This document shows positions 53,719-64,000 of a stretch of 64,000 bases of DNA, piece by piece. Position 1 is the first letter of the stretch, and each line of letters begins with the position of its first letter. Under the pieces are notes generated by a model, which saw nothing but the letters and a program-made list of their open reading frames with translations, was not told the origin of the DNA and searched no databases. The translations under genes and the position numbers were made by a program. This stretch comes from Stutzerimonas decontaminans (GTDB lineage: Bacteria > Pseudomonadota > Gammaproteobacteria > Pseudomonadales > Pseudomonadaceae): NCBI RefSeq assembly GCF_000661915.1, contig NZ_CP007509.1, forward strand, positions 1,178,001 through 1,242,000, in the 5' to 3' direction.

Positions 53719-56549
53719 AGGGTGGCGATTCGGTCGCGCTGCTCCTGCAACCGGGCTTTGGCCTGTTCTGCCTCGGCCAGTTTGGCGCGTTCCTTGTCGA
53801 TCACCTCGGCTGGCGCCTTGTCGACGAAGCCGGCGTTCGACAGCTTGCCGCCGACACGTTTGACTTCGCCGTCCAGTCGCGCGATCTCCTTGTCCAGGCG
53901 TGCCAGTTCGGCATCCTTGTCAATCAGGCCGGCCATCGGTACCAGCACCTGCATGTCACCGACCAGCGCGATGGCCGACAGGGGGGCTTCTTCACCGTCG
54001 CCGAGCAGGCGCACGCTTTCCAGCTTGGCCAGCTTCTTCAGCAGCGGCTCGTTGTCGGCCAGGCGGCGCTGGTCCTCGGTTGAGGCGTTGCCCAGGACCA
54101 CGTCGACACGCTTGGCCATGGAGATGTTCATCTCGCCTCGGATCTGGCGAATGCCCAGCATGAAGGCCTTGACCCACTCGATATCGCCTTCGGCGGCCTC
54201 GTCGATGCGCTCCGGATTGAACTCCGGCCAGGGCTGCAGCATCAGCGTCGGACCGGACTTACCGGCCAGCGGTGCAACGCGTTGCCAGATTTCCTCGGTG
54301 ATGAACGGCATGAACGGATGCGCCAGGCGCAGCGCGGTTTCCAGTACGCGCACCAGGGTCCGGCGGGTGCCGCGCTGGCGCTCGGCGCTGGCGGTTTCGT
54401 CCCACAACAGCGGCTTGACCAGCTCCAGGTACCAGGCGCAGTACTCATCCCAGATGAATTCGTACAGCGCTTGGGCTGCCAGGTCGAAGCGGAAGGCCTC
54501 GAGCTGGCGGGTCACTTCGGCTTCGGTGCGCTGCAGGGCGGAGATGATCCAGCGGTCAACCGAGGACAGCTCCACCGGTTCGTCGTTGGCGCCGGTGTCC
54601 TTGCCTTCGGTATTCTCGAAGACGAAGTTGGCGGCGTTCCAGATCTTGTTGCAGAAGTTGCGATATCCCTCGACGCGACCCATGTCGAACTTGATGTCAC
54701 GACCGGTGGAGGCCAGCGAGCAGAAGGTGAAGCGCAGGGCGTCGGTACCGTAGCTGGCGATACCTTCGGGGAATTCGGCGCGGGTCTGCTTGGCGATCTT
54801 CTCGGCGAGCTTGGGCTGCATCATGCCGCTGGTGCGCTTGGTCAGTAGCTCATCGAGGGTGATGCCATCGACGATGTCCAGCGGGTCGAGCACGTTGCCC
54901 TTGGACTTGGACATCTTCTGCCCCTGGCCATCGCGTACCAAGCCGTGCACATACACGGTCTTGAACGGAATCTGCCCGGTCAGGTGGGTGGACAGCATGA
55001 TCATCCGGGCAACCCAGAAGAAAATGATGTCAAAGCCGGTGACCAGCACGTCGGTGGGATGGAAGGTCTTGAGGAAATCGGTCTGCTGCGGCCAGCCGAG
55101 GGTGGAGAAGGTCCACAGCCCGGAGCTGAACCAGGTGTCCAGCACGTCCTCGTCCTGACGCAGCTCGACGTTGTTGCAGAGGTTGTACTTGCTGCGCACT
55201 TCCACTTCATGGCGGCCAACGTAGACGTTGCCGGCTTCGTCGTACCAGGCCGGAATGCGGTGGCCCCACCAGAGCTGACGACTGATGCACCAGTCCTGGA
55301 TGTCGCGCATCCAGCTGAAGTACATGTTCTCGTACTGCTTGGGCACGAACTGGATCTCGCCACTCTCGACGGCGGCGATGGCCTTCTCGGCGAGCGGCTT
55401 GGTGGACACGTACCACTGATCCGTCAGCCAGGGCTCGATGATGGTGCCGGAGCGATCGCCGCGAGGCACTTTCAGCGCGTGATCGTCGATCTTCTCCAGC
55501 AGGCTCATGGCGTCGAATTCGGCGACGATGGCCTTGCGTGCATCGAAGCGGTCCATGTGCGCATAGCCGTCCGGCAGGCTGCCGTCGATTTTGTCGTTCA
55601 CCGAGCCATCGATGTTGAACACCTGGGCGCGGGCCAGGATGCAGGCGTTCTGGTCGAAGATGTTGATCAGCGGCAGGTGATGGCGCTTGCCGACCTCGTA
55701 GTCGTTGAAGTCATGCGCCGGGGTGATCTTCACGCAGCCGGTGCCGAACTCGAGGTCGACGTAGTCGTCGGCAACGATGGGGATCAGGCGGTTGACCAGC
55801 GGCAGCATGACGTGGCGGCCGATCAGGCTCTTGTAACGCTCGTCTTCAGGATGCACCGCAATGGCGGCGTCACCGAGCATGGTTTCCGGGCGGGTAGTGG
55901 CGACCACCAGGTAATCCAGGCCATCGGCGGTCTTGCAGCCGTCGGCCAGCGGATAACGCAGGTGCCAGAGGTGACCCTTCTCGTCGTGGTTCTCCACTTC
56001 CAGATCGGAAATGGCGGTGTGCAGCTTGGTATCCCAGTTGACCAGGCGCTTGCCGCGATAGATCAGGCCGTCCTCATGCAGGCGCACGAAGGCTTCCTTG
56101 ACCGCCTCGGAGAGACCATCGTCCATGGTGAAGCGCTCGCGTGACCAGTCCACCGAGGAGCCCAGGCGACGGATCTGCCGGGTAATGGTGCCGCCGGATT
56201 CTTCCTTCCACTGCCAGACCTTCTCGAGAAACTTCTCGCGGCCCAGGTCATGACGGCTGGCGCCCTGGGCGGCCAATTGGCGCTCGACCACCATCTGCGT
56301 GGCGATACCTGCATGGTCGGTGCCCGGCTGCCACAGGGTGTTGCGGCCCTGCATGCGGCGCCAGCGGATCAGCGCGTCCATGATCGCGTTGTTGAAGCCG
56401 TGACCCATGTGCAGGCTGCCGGTGACGTTCGGCGGCGGGATCATGATGGTGTAGGGCTCGCCGGAACCTTGCGGGGCGAAATAGTTGTTCGATTCCCAGG
56501 TCTGGTACCAGGAAGTCTCGATGGCGTGCGGCTGGTAGGTCTTGTCCAT
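53715..56549 (-). CDS. valS: Valyl-tRNA synthetase
   Basis: Charges tRNA-Val. The 944-aa class I synthetase has [15 protein letters not shown] (HIGH-type, HMGH at residues 47-50), the [12 protein letters not shown] signature, an editing domain between them, an anticodon-binding domain and a C-terminal coiled coil ([18 protein letters not shown]). The length is normal. It is downstream of holC and a small hypothetical gene, the standard pseudomonad order. Confidence 0.98.
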   Translation of the reverse strand: MDKTYQPHAIETSWYQTWESNNYFAPQGSGEPYTIMIPPPNVTGSLHMGHGFNNAIMDALIRWRRMQGRNTLWQPGTDHAGIATQMVVERQLAAQGASRHDLGREKFLEKVWQWKEESGGTITRQIRRLGSSVDWSRERFTMDDGLSEAVKEAFVRLHEDGLIYRGKRLVNWDTKLHTAISDLEVENHDEKGHLWHLRYPLADGCKTADGLDYLVVATTRPETMLGDAAIAVHPEDERYKSLIGRHVMLPLVNRLIPIVADDYVDLEFGTGCVKITPAHDFNDYEVGKRHHLPLINIFDQNACILARAQVFNIDGSVNDKIDGSLPDGYAHMDRFDARKAIVAEFDAMSLLEKIDDHALKVPRGDRSGTIIEPWLTDQWYVSTKPLAEKAIAAVESGEIQFVPKQYENMYFSWMRDIQDWCISRQLWWGHRIPAWYDEAGNVYVGRHEVEVRSKYNLCNNVELRQDEDVLDTWFSSGLWTFSTLGWPQQTDFLKTFHPTDVLVTGFDIIFFWVARMIMLSTHLTGQIPFKTVYVHGLVRDGQGQKMSKSKGNVLDPLDIVDGITLDELLTKRTSGMMQPKLAEKIAKQTRAEFPEGIASYGTDALRFTFCSLASTGRDIKFDMGRVEGYRNFCNKIWNAANFVFENTEGKDTGANDEPVELSSVDRWIISALQRTEAEVTRQLEAFRFDLAAQALYEFIWDEYCAWYLELVKPLLWDETASAERQRGTRRTLVRVLETALRLAHPFMPFITEEIWQRVAPLAGKSGPTLMLQPWPEFNPERIDEAAEGDIEWVKAFMLGIRQIRGEMNISMAKRVDVVLGNASTEDQRRLADNEPLLKKLAKLESVRLLGDGEEAPLSAIALVGDMQVLVPMAGLIDKDAELARLDKEIARLDGEVKRVGGKLSNAGFVDKAPAEVIDKERAKLAEAEQAKARLQEQRDRIATL

Positions 56550-56602
56550 GCGGCGGGACCCTTAAAACGGCTGGTCGGAAAAACGGGCAAGTATAAAGGC
56601 AA

Positions 56603-56626
56603 ACGGCCGCGAGGTTTCGCGGCCGT
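56603..56626 (-). terminator. Hairpin between the hypothetical gene and valS
   Basis: Perfect 10-bp stem ACGGCCGCGA / TCGCGGCCGT with a 4-nt loop, followed on the minus strand by TTTGCCTTTA. It is 48 bp after the hypothetical gene's stop and 54 bp before valS; likely an intrinsic or partial terminator. Confidence 0.65.
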
Positions 56627-56673
56627 GCGGGATTAACTGCGGATTAGCGCGGAGAAAGCGCGGTTGCGACGCT

Positions 56674-57054
56674 TCAGGGGCGCGGTGTACGAACCAGGCG
56701 CTCGAGGCGTGTTTCCAGGCGGCGCTTGAGCTCCGCTTCGATCTGCGGCACGAAGTCGTCGATCACTTCCTGCAGGATCAGGTTGGCGGCGGTGCGCAGC
56801 TCGTGATCAATGTGCCGCTCAGCCAGGGAGCGGAACGCGCTGCGTACACTGGTTTCCCGTGGCTCGTCGTCACTCGGGTCGCCGGAGGTTACAGCTGGGG
56901 CCGGCTCGACGATATCGGACAGCAAGGGGATGCTGTCTGGATCAAGCGCTTCGCTGTTCGGCGGGTTGTCAGGGAAGTCGTCACCGAGCAGGGCGCGAAT
57001 GGACTCGAGATCGCTCAGCAGCTCGGCGGGTTTGTTCGGGGCTTTCGGTGTCAT
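56674..57054 (-). CDS. Hypothetical protein between holC and valS (PA3833-like position)
   Basis: A 126-aa acidic protein. The N-terminal half is low-complexity and Asp/Pro-rich (LLGDDFPDNPPNSEALDPDS), and the C-terminal half is a predicted amphipathic helix region (LRTAANLILQEVIDDFVPQIEAELKRRLETRLERLV). No known domain is recognised. A gene of this size occupies the same place in other Pseudomonas genomes (from memory), so it is probably real and linked to holC. Confidence 0.75.
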   Translation of the reverse strand: MTPKAPNKPAELLSDLESIRALLGDDFPDNPPNSEALDPDSIPLLSDIVEPAPAVTSGDPSDDEPRETSVRSAFRSLAERHIDHELRTAANLILQEVIDDFVPQIEAELKRRLETRLERLVRTPRP

Positions 57055-57125
57055 CTCAGAGGTTCCGGAGGCTGCAGCATCCCGGCTGCTGCCAGGGGTT
57101 GTCCCTTGCTGTCGTATGGAGGGTT

Positions 57126-57545
57126 CTAGAGTTCGACCCGTTGCGGATCATAGCCCTGACGGCGATACAGGCGGAAATTCTCCCGGCAGGCGGTCAGCAG
57201 CTGCGGCTCCTGATTGACGATCTCGATGATCCGGCTGAACTGGTCAAGGTGCGACGAAAGCGTCGACGCCAGGTTGATCAGCAGTCCCTGGGCGAACGGC
57301 GGCGCCTGGTCGATACCGACGACCACCGGTGCCTGCGGGTCATCGGCGTCCTGCTCGTGGGGGATGAAGCGCTCGGCGCGAAAGCTCCAGAGCAACTCAT
57401 CCAACTGGTTCGATTGCTCCTCGTCCACGCAGCGGATGAATACCTGCATGCCGTGCTGCCAACCCTTGGCTGCCAGTTGGCAGGCCGCCCGCAAGCGGCC
57501 GAGCGGGTTGTCATCCGGCAGTACATAGAACTCGATCCGGGTCAT
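57126..57545 (-). CDS. holC: DNA polymerase III chi subunit
   Basis: Clamp-loader accessory subunit that connects SSB with the polymerase via psi. The 139-aa protein begins MTRIEFYVLPDDNPLGRLRAACQLAAKGWQHG and has RFIPHEQDADDPQAPVVVG in the middle, both typical of HolC. It is 73 bp downstream of pepA on the same strand, as usual in gammaproteobacteria. Confidence 0.95.
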   Translation of the reverse strand: MTRIEFYVLPDDNPLGRLRAACQLAAKGWQHGMQVFIRCVDEEQSNQLDELLWSFRAERFIPHEQDADDPQAPVVVGIDQAPPFAQGLLINLASTLSSHLDQFSRIIEIVNQEPQLLTACRENFRLYRRQGYDPQRVEL

Positions 57546-57618
57546 GGCCGTGCTCCGTCCGGGCCGGCCGATGTGAGACGGCTCCGGCCCGAGGCTCTAT
57601 GCGCGGCGGTCGGCATCG

Positions 57619-59190
<1,572 letters not shown>

Positions 59191-59372
59191 CTAACGACTG
59201 CGCTAGGCTAGAAACGTTGCAATCGACCGTGCTTCGGCGATTGCCTCGGCGCGGCGATCCGCGTCCGGTCGGTGTGCCATTACCTATTTCCAACGGTCTG
59301 CTGCGGCGGGCCGGCAACTGGCGGCTAGTTTGAGCGTTGCCGCCAGAGCCTGACAACCCTGGAGTGTCTGGT

Positions 59373-60494
59373 TTGATCGTCTTTCGTTACCTGTCCCGAG
59401 AACTGCTGGTCACCATGAGCGCGGTCAGTGCCGTGCTGCTGGTAATCATCATGAGCGGCCGCTTCATCAAGTATCTGGCGCAGGCTGCGCAGGGGGTGCT
59501 CGATCCCGGCGTGCTGTTGCTGATCATGGGCTTTCGTCTGCCCGGCTTCCTTCAGCTGATCCTTCCTCTTGGGCTGTTCCTCGGCATTCTGCTGGCCTAC
59601 GGCCGCCTCTATCTGGAAAGCGAAATGACCGTACTGTCGGCGACCGGCATGAGCCAGCGCCGTTTGCTGGCCTACAGCATGGCGCCGGCCGCACTGGTTG
59701 CGGCGCTGGTGGGTTGGCTGAGTCTGGGTCTGGCGCCGCAAGGTATTGCCGAGGTGGATCGCATCTTCAATCAGCAGGATTCGCTGACCGAGTTCGACAC
59801 GCTGGTCCCAGGGCGCTTCCAGACGCTGCGTGGGGGCTCGCGGGTAACCTACACCCGCGAGCTTTCGGCTGACCGCAGTGAGCTGGGTGGGGTGTTCATT
59901 TCGGAAACCAACGTATCGCGTCAGACCGGCAAGGAAAGCGGGCTGTCGGTGTTGGTTGCCGAAAGCGGCCGGCAGGAGATCCAGCCTGACGGCAGTCGCT
60001 ACCTGATCCTGGAAAACGGTTATCGCTACGACGGCAATCCGGGGCAGGCCGACTATCGCGCGATTCAATACGATACCTACGGCGTGCTGCTTCCCAAGCC
60101 TGAGGTGAGCATGGAGCTGAGCGAGCGCGAGGCTATGCCGACTCGGGAGCTGCTGGGTAGCGACAATGTGCGCCATCAGACTGAGCTGCAGTGGCGGCTA
60201 TCTCTGCCGCTGCTGGTGTTCGTTGTCACGGTGCTGGCTGTGCCGCTGGCGAAGGTCAACCCGCGGCAGGGACGCTTCCTCAAGCTGCTGCCCGCCATCC
60301 TGCTCTATATGACCTATCTAGCCTTGTTGATCGCCGTGCGGGGTGCGCTGGACAAGGGCCGTATCCCGATAGCGCTGGGGCTTTGGTGGGTGCACGGGGT
60401 GTTCCTGGCCATCGGCCTGCTGATGCTGTTCTGGGAACCAATCAGGCTGCGAATGAAGAAGCGCCATGTGCGGCGGGAGGTGGCCCATGGTTAA
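59373..60494 (+). CDS. lptF: LPS export ABC transporter permease LptF
   Basis: One of the two inner-membrane permeases of the LptB2FGC complex that extracts lipopolysaccharide. The 373-aa protein has three N-terminal helices, a periplasmic beta-jellyroll domain (about residues 120-270) and three C-terminal helices. The start is TTG at 59373: it gives (M)IVFRYLSRELLVTM, the conserved start, with GGAG 8 bp upstream. Its end overlaps lptG by 8 bp. Confidence 0.95.
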   Translation: MIVFRYLSRELLVTMSAVSAVLLVIIMSGRFIKYLAQAAQGVLDPGVLLLIMGFRLPGFLQLILPLGLFLGILLAYGRLYLESEMTVLSATGMSQRRLLAYSMAPAALVAALVGWLSLGLAPQGIAEVDRIFNQQDSLTEFDTLVPGRFQTLRGGSRVTYTRELSADRSELGGVFISETNVSRQTGKESGLSVLVAESGRQEIQPDGSRYLILENGYRYDGNPGQADYRAIQYDTYGVLLPKPEVSMELSEREAMPTRELLGSDNVRHQTELQWRLSLPLLVFVVTVLAVPLAKVNPRQGRFLKLLPAILLYMTYLALLIAVRGALDKGRIPIALGLWWVHGVFLAIGLLMLFWEPIRLRMKKRHVRREVAHG

Positions 60495-61548
60495 GCTCGA
60501 TCGCTATATCGGTATCCATGTCTTCCTCGCCATTCTGACCGTGCTCGGCATCATCGTCGGGTTGGCGCTGCTGTTCGCTTTCATCGATGAGCTGGGTGAT
60601 GTCCAAGGCGGCTATGGTCTGGGTGATGCTTTGCAGTACGTGCTGCTTACCTCGCCGCGTCGGCTGTATGAAATGCTGCCGATGGCGGCCCTGATCGGTT
60701 GCCTTATCGGTCTGGGTACTCTGGCCAGCAGCAGCGAACTGACCATCATGCGTGCGGCGGGCGTCTCGCTGGGGCGTATCGTGACGGCCGTGATGAAGCC
60801 GATGCTGGTGCTGCTTGTCGCCGGCATCCTGATCGGTGAGTACGTCGCGCCCGCGACCGAGGATGTCGCGCAGGCTCGGCGCTCCCTGGCGCAAGGCGCA
60901 GGTGAAGCGCAAAGCAGCAAGCGCGGATTGTGGCATCGGCAGGAAAACGAGTTTGTGCACGTCAATGCGGTGCAGCCCGGTGGGGTTCTGGTAGGCGTGA
61001 CGCGCTATCGTTTCGACGACGAACGCCGGCTGCAGTCTTCAAGTTTCGCTCGTCGTGCCAGCTATCAGGGGGATCACTGGAAGCTCGAGAACATTTCGAC
61101 GACGCATTTCCGTGGTGACCACACCGAGGTGCTGCGCACGCCCGAAGAGCGCTGGGATGTCCAGTTGACCCCTCAGCTGCTTGGTACCGTGGTGATGGAG
61201 CCGGAAGCGCTGTCGATCACCGGCCTGTGGCGCTATATCCACTACCTCGGCGATCAGGGGTTGAATAATGGTCGTTACTGGCTGGCATTCTGGACAAAGG
61301 TCCTGCAGCCGGTTGTCACGGTGGCGCTGGTCCTGCTGGCAATCTCGTTCATCTTCGGGCCTCTACGTTCGGTCACGCTCGGCCAGCGCATCTTTACCGG
61401 TGTGGTCGTCGGCTTCGTGTTCCGCATCATCCAGGACCTGCTCGGTCCTGCAAGCCAGGTGTTCGGCTTTTCGCCATTGCTTGCAGTGGTACTTCCGGCA
61501 AGCATCTGTGCGCTGATCGGGGCGTGGCTGCTGCGTAGGGCGGGGTAG
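60487..61548 (+). CDS. lptG: LPS export ABC transporter permease LptG
   Basis: Partner permease of LptF in lipopolysaccharide export. The 353-aa protein begins MVKLDRYIGIHVFLAILTVLGII and has the same 3 helices/jellyroll/3 helices layout; EVLRTPEERWDVQLTPQLL is in the periplasmic part. The start at 60487 has GGGAGGTGG just upstream and overlaps the lptF end, so translation is coupled. An imperfect hairpin (61557-61564 and 61575-61582) follows. Confidence 0.95.
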   Translation: MVKLDRYIGIHVFLAILTVLGIIVGLALLFAFIDELGDVQGGYGLGDALQYVLLTSPRRLYEMLPMAALIGCLIGLGTLASSSELTIMRAAGVSLGRIVTAVMKPMLVLLVAGILIGEYVAPATEDVAQARRSLAQGAGEAQSSKRGLWHRQENEFVHVNAVQPGGVLVGVTRYRFDDERRLQSSSFARRASYQGDHWKLENISTTHFRGDHTEVLRTPEERWDVQLTPQLLGTVVMEPEALSITGLWRYIHYLGDQGLNNGRYWLAFWTKVLQPVVTVALVLLAISFIFGPLRSVTLGQRIFTGVVVGFVFRIIQDLLGPASQVFGFSPLLAVVLPASICALIGAWLLRRAG

Positions 61549-61609
61549 CAGAGGATGCCTTCGGAGCAGTGGCGCCGAAGGCTTGCTGTCGAGGAAGGGT
61601 AAGTTGCGC

Positions 61610-62107
61610 TTACTTCTTGTGGATGTTCTTCGGTAACTGGACGGCCTGACTATCGGAATAGATGTCGGGCCAGGTGCGCTTTTGCTTGTCGATCAGCATC
61701 CACCAGTAGCCCATTCCCAGGCACAGCAGCGAAACCAGTGCGATCAAAAAGCGCAACAGCGCCTGCCATAGGTCGATGGCTCGCCCGTCCGCGTTCTGGA
61801 TTCGAATACCCCATACCTGCATGCCCAGCGTCTGGCCGTTGTGGGTCCAGAACTTGGCAAAGAAGCCGAACAGGCTGAACAGCAGAAGGGTGGAGAGCAG
61901 CGGGTCGATATCCAGGCGGCCGGCGTCGGCAAGCATCTGCAACTGTTCGCTGCCGTAGAGCAGACGCAGTAATACCTGCTGATAGAGCAGTGTGACGACC
62001 ATCATCAGCGCGATACATAGCAGGCTGTCATAGAACATTGCTGCCAGTCGGCGCGCCAGGCCGGCGGCGGGAAACTGGCCCTGCGGGCTGAGCAGATGTC
62101 TGCGCAT
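61610..62107 (-). CDS. RDD family membrane protein
   Basis: A 165-aa protein with three to four hydrophobic helices. The RDD motif appears as AGLARRLAAMFYDSLLCIAL at the N-terminus (Arg and Asp in the first helix), and LGMQVWGIRIQNADGRAIDLWQALLRF in the middle is typical. The function is uncertain; some RDD proteins are linked to Na+/H+ exchange. It converges with lptG, a common pseudomonad arrangement. Confidence 0.9.
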   Translation of the reverse strand: MRRHLLSPQGQFPAAGLARRLAAMFYDSLLCIALMMVVTLLYQQVLLRLLYGSEQLQMLADAGRLDIDPLLSTLLLFSLFGFFAKFWTHNGQTLGMQVWGIRIQNADGRAIDLWQALLRFLIALVSLLCLGMGYWWMLIDKQKRTWPDIYSDSQAVQLPKNIHKK

Positions 62108-62157
62108 TACGTGTCTCGATAAAGTGGCGGTGGCGCATTCTACGGAATTGCGCGCAT

Positions 62158-62190
62158 AAAAAAGCCCCTGATGTTGCCATCAGGGGCTTT
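62158..62190 (-). terminator. Intrinsic terminator after the cold-shock gene
   Basis: Perfect 10-bp stem GCCCCTGATG / CATCAGGGGC (62164-62173 and 62178-62187) extended by AAA/TTT, with a T6 run on the minus strand. Confidence 0.92.
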
Positions 62191-62201
62191 CGGAGCGTGG
62201 C

Positions 62202-62414
62202 TTATTCCTGGATTTGAACCTGGTCAGCCTGCATGCCCTTTTGACCTTGCACTGCGACGAAGCTGACTTTCTGGCCTTCTTTCAGGCTCTTGAAGCCATT
62301 ACCTTCGATTGCGCGGAAGTGCACAAACAGATCCGGACCGCTCTCAGGAGTGATGAAACCAAAACCTTTTTCGTCGTTAAACCACTTGACGGTACCGTTC
62401 TGACGATTCGACAT
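62202..62414 (-). CDS. Cold-shock domain protein (CspA family)
   Basis: A 70-aa RNA chaperone consisting of one cold-shock domain. RNP1 is KGFGFI (residues 16-21) and RNP2 LFVHF (29-33). AAGGA lies about 9 bp before the ATG at 62414. The leader contains a short hairpin (62451-62455 and 62459-62463). It is monocistronic with a strong terminator. Confidence 0.95.
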   Translation of the reverse strand: MSNRQNGTVKWFNDEKGFGFITPESGPDLFVHFRAIEGNGFKSLKEGQKVSFVAVQGQKGMQADQVQIQE

Positions 62415-62892
62415 GTCTTTGTATCCTTGAAACTCAAAAGTAGAATTGCCCCCGCAAAGCGGGAAGCTGGAACTGGTTGCAAGGAGTAAGAGAGTCGAGC
62501 GGAGTAGCGGATCTGAAGATCTACTGCACCAGGTCACGATTCAACAGCGACCCATGCAAACACAGTGGGCACACTCTACGATAACTCGCCAGGGAAAGCC
62601 AACCCCTCGGAGCCATAGAATTTGCCTGTCCAGGCAGCGCCTTTTCGGCACTTTTGAAGTGAACTCGACTCGCTGTATCCACTGGCGTGGGAGAGTCATG
62701 CCACAAGCTGACCGAATCGATGCGGGTGTCAGTCTGTGTGGGGGAAGCAGTATCGCCATGTTGCTTGCTGTACTGCAGGGCCATGCTGTTCAGATGGTCG
62801 CGTACGGCTTGATGCTTTTGAAGCTTCGCTACGCCGGCTTTCGGTTACCGCTCGCGGAGTTTGCGGTGTGGCTGCGTGTAGCGATTCACTGA
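62415..62892. other. Long upstream region of the cold-shock gene
   Basis: It contains a plus-strand open frame of about 148 codons (62446-62892) without domain, ribosome site or natural-looking composition, which is not accepted as a gene. Cold-shock genes often have long structured leaders, so part of this is probably 5' UTR read on the minus strand. Confidence 0.45.
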
Positions 62893-62979
62893 TGGTGCCT
62901 CGAGAGAGACTCGAACTCTCACGTTGTTACCAACGGCGGATTTTGAATCCGCTGCGTCTACCGATTCCGCCATCGAGGC
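62893..62979 (-). tRNA. tRNA-Leu (anticodon CAA)
   Basis: An 87-nt gene including encoded CCA. The acceptor stem GCCTCGA pairs with TCGAGGC, the anticodon arm is GCGGA-TTCAAAA-TCCGC giving anticodon CAA (reads UUG), a long variable arm follows and the T arm contains GTTCGAGTC. It is located just before queA, as in other pseudomonads. Confidence 0.97.
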
Positions 62980-63091
62980 ACAGTGGGCGCGCAGTATAGG
63001 GATGCAAAGTGCGGTGGTCAATCGTTTGGCGTGGCCAGATAGACACCTTTCGGATAAGATTTGCGCTCTTTCCGCGTCCTGAAACCTGTCC

Positions 63092-64000
63092 ATGCAAGTC
63101 GCTGATTTCTACTTCCAGCTGCCCGACGCCCTGATCGCAACGCATCCCTTGGCAGAGCGGCGCGCAAGTCGTCTGCTTGTGCTTGATGGCGAAACCGGGA
63201 ATCTTTCGCACCGCAACTTCGCTGACCTGCTGGATTACGTGCGTCCTGGCGACTTGATGGTGTTCAACAACACCCGGGTGATTCCGGCGCGACTTTTTGG
63301 CCAGAAAGCTACTGGCGGCAAGTTGGAGATTCTCGTCGAACGGGTGCTGGGCGGTCGCAGCGTTCTGGCGCATATCCGTTCAAGCAAGTCGCCCAAGCCT
63401 GGCTCGAAGATCCTGCTCGACGGCGGTGGTACTGCCGAAATGGTCGCCCGGCATGATGCCCTGTTCGAACTTGTCTTCGAGGAGGATGTGTTGCCGCTGC
63501 TCGAGCGCATCGGCCACATGCCATTGCCTCCTTATATAGACAGGCCAGACGATGCCGCCGATCGCGAGCGCTATCAGACCGTCTATGCACAGCGCGCCGG
63601 CGCCGTGGCGGCTCCCACCGCCGGGCTGCATTTCGATGAGCCCATGTTGGAGGGGTTACGAGCTGCCGAGGTCGAGACCGCCTACGTCACCCTGCATGTC
63701 GGTGCCGGTACCTTCCAGCCGGTGCGCGTGGAGCGCATCGAGGAACACCACATGCACCGCGAGTGGCTGGAAGTGACGCAGGAAGTGGTCGATGCGGTTG
63801 CGGCTTGTCGCGCGCGCGGCGGTCGGGTGATCGCAGTAGGGACTACCAGTGTTCGCTCGCTGGAAACGGCTGCCCGTAACGACGGCAAGCTCAAACCGTT
63901 CAGTGGCGATACCGATATCTTCATCTATCCAGGCAAGACCTTTCATGTCGTCGATGCGCTGGTGACCAATTTCCATTTGCCCGAATCAACCCTGCTGATG
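63092..64000 (+). CDS. queA: S-adenosylmethionine:tRNA ribosyltransferase-isomerase (queuosine synthesis), C-terminus beyond window
   Basis: Transfers and isomerises the ribosyl moiety of SAM to make epoxyqueuosine in tRNA. 303 residues are visible of an expected 345-350. Landmarks: [20 protein letters not shown] at the start, [33 protein letters not shown], and [10 protein letters not shown]. It is divergent from tRNA-Leu; tgt would be expected to follow beyond the right edge. Confidence 0.97.
   Translation, partial: MQVADFYFQLPDALIATHPLAERRASRLLVLDGETGNLSHRNFADLLDYVRPGDLMVFNNTRVIPARLFGQKATGGKLEILVERVLGGRSVLAHIRSSKSPKPGSKILLDGGGTAEMVARHDALFELVFEEDVLPLLERIGHMPLPPYIDRPDDAADRERYQTVYAQRAGAVAAPTAGLHFDEPMLEGLRAAEVETAYVTLHVGAGTFQPVRVERIEEHHMHREWLEVTQEVVDAVAACRARGGRVIAVGTTSVRSLETAARNDGKLKPFSGDTDIFIYPGKTFHVVDALVTNFHLPESTLLM

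Noticed and set aside
62446..62892. 148-codon plus-strand open frame between the cold-shock gene and tRNA-Leu
   Set aside because: No ribosome binding site, no domain, atypical composition; more likely part of the cold-shock gene's upstream region.

Overview
The window looks like a chromosomal segment of a high-GC gammaproteobacterium of the Pseudomonas / Stutzerimonas (P. stutzeri) group. The basis is the protein families, the gene order at the right end (lptG-lptF | pepA-holC-hypothetical-valS, then tRNA-Leu-queA), and the GTAG-headed REP hairpins between genes. No insertion sequence, phage gene, CRISPR array or rRNA gene was seen, and no gene is obviously broken. The genes at both edges are cut by the window.

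Positions 1-35 kb hold an almost complete purine-to-glycerate pathway. Guanine is deaminated by GuaD (24751-26055) and 8-oxoguanine by a dedicated deaminase (33549-34904). Xanthine is oxidised by XdhAB with its maturation factor XdhC (26179-30978). Urate is oxidised by membrane-bound PuuD (15822-17054). The products then pass through UraH (20611-20964), UraD and PuuE (18887-20331), allantoicase (17826-18821) and ureidoglycolate lyase (17168-17680) to glyoxylate and urea. Glyoxylate enters the gcl-hyi-glxR-ttuD operon (1-4697). Uptake is covered by a Tsx/OmpK-like outer membrane channel, a XanP-like permease, an AzgA-like permease and a BMP-family binding protein that has no ABC partner here. 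A 2-oxoglutarate/Fe(II) oxygenase of unknown substrate sits in the same block. Three likely regulators are present: a LysR protein next to gcl, a RutR-like TetR protein, and a GntR/FCD protein.

Two recurring operator motifs tie the purine block together. A 16-bp RutR-like palindrome (pattern CTGAC-N6-GTCAA) lies at the xdhA, AzgA-like permease and BMP promoters. A 10-bp palindrome (TTGTRYACAA) lies at the xanP, puuE/uraH and permease/gntR promoters, usually inside or touching a recognisable sigma-70 promoter.

A separate oxidative-stress-like module sits at 5.7-9.0 kb: a periplasmic 5-hydroxyisourate hydrolase, a secreted GlcG-like protein, and a CusRS/HprRS-type two-component system. A perfect CATTAC-N6-GTAATG box lies between the two gene pairs. 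The arrangement resembles the E. coli hprRS-hiuH system.

Positions 35-53 kb are mixed housekeeping and transport genes: a P-type ATPase, MltF, a GIY-YIG protein, a GST, a DUF4344 peptidase, a PPK2-like kinase, YejK, a UbiA-type prenyltransferase, two MFS carriers, RlmF, an SLC13/TrkA-C permease and NhaD. Positions 53-64 kb are core genes: valS, holC, pepA, lptF, lptG, an RDD protein, a cold-shock protein, tRNA-Leu(CAA) and queA.
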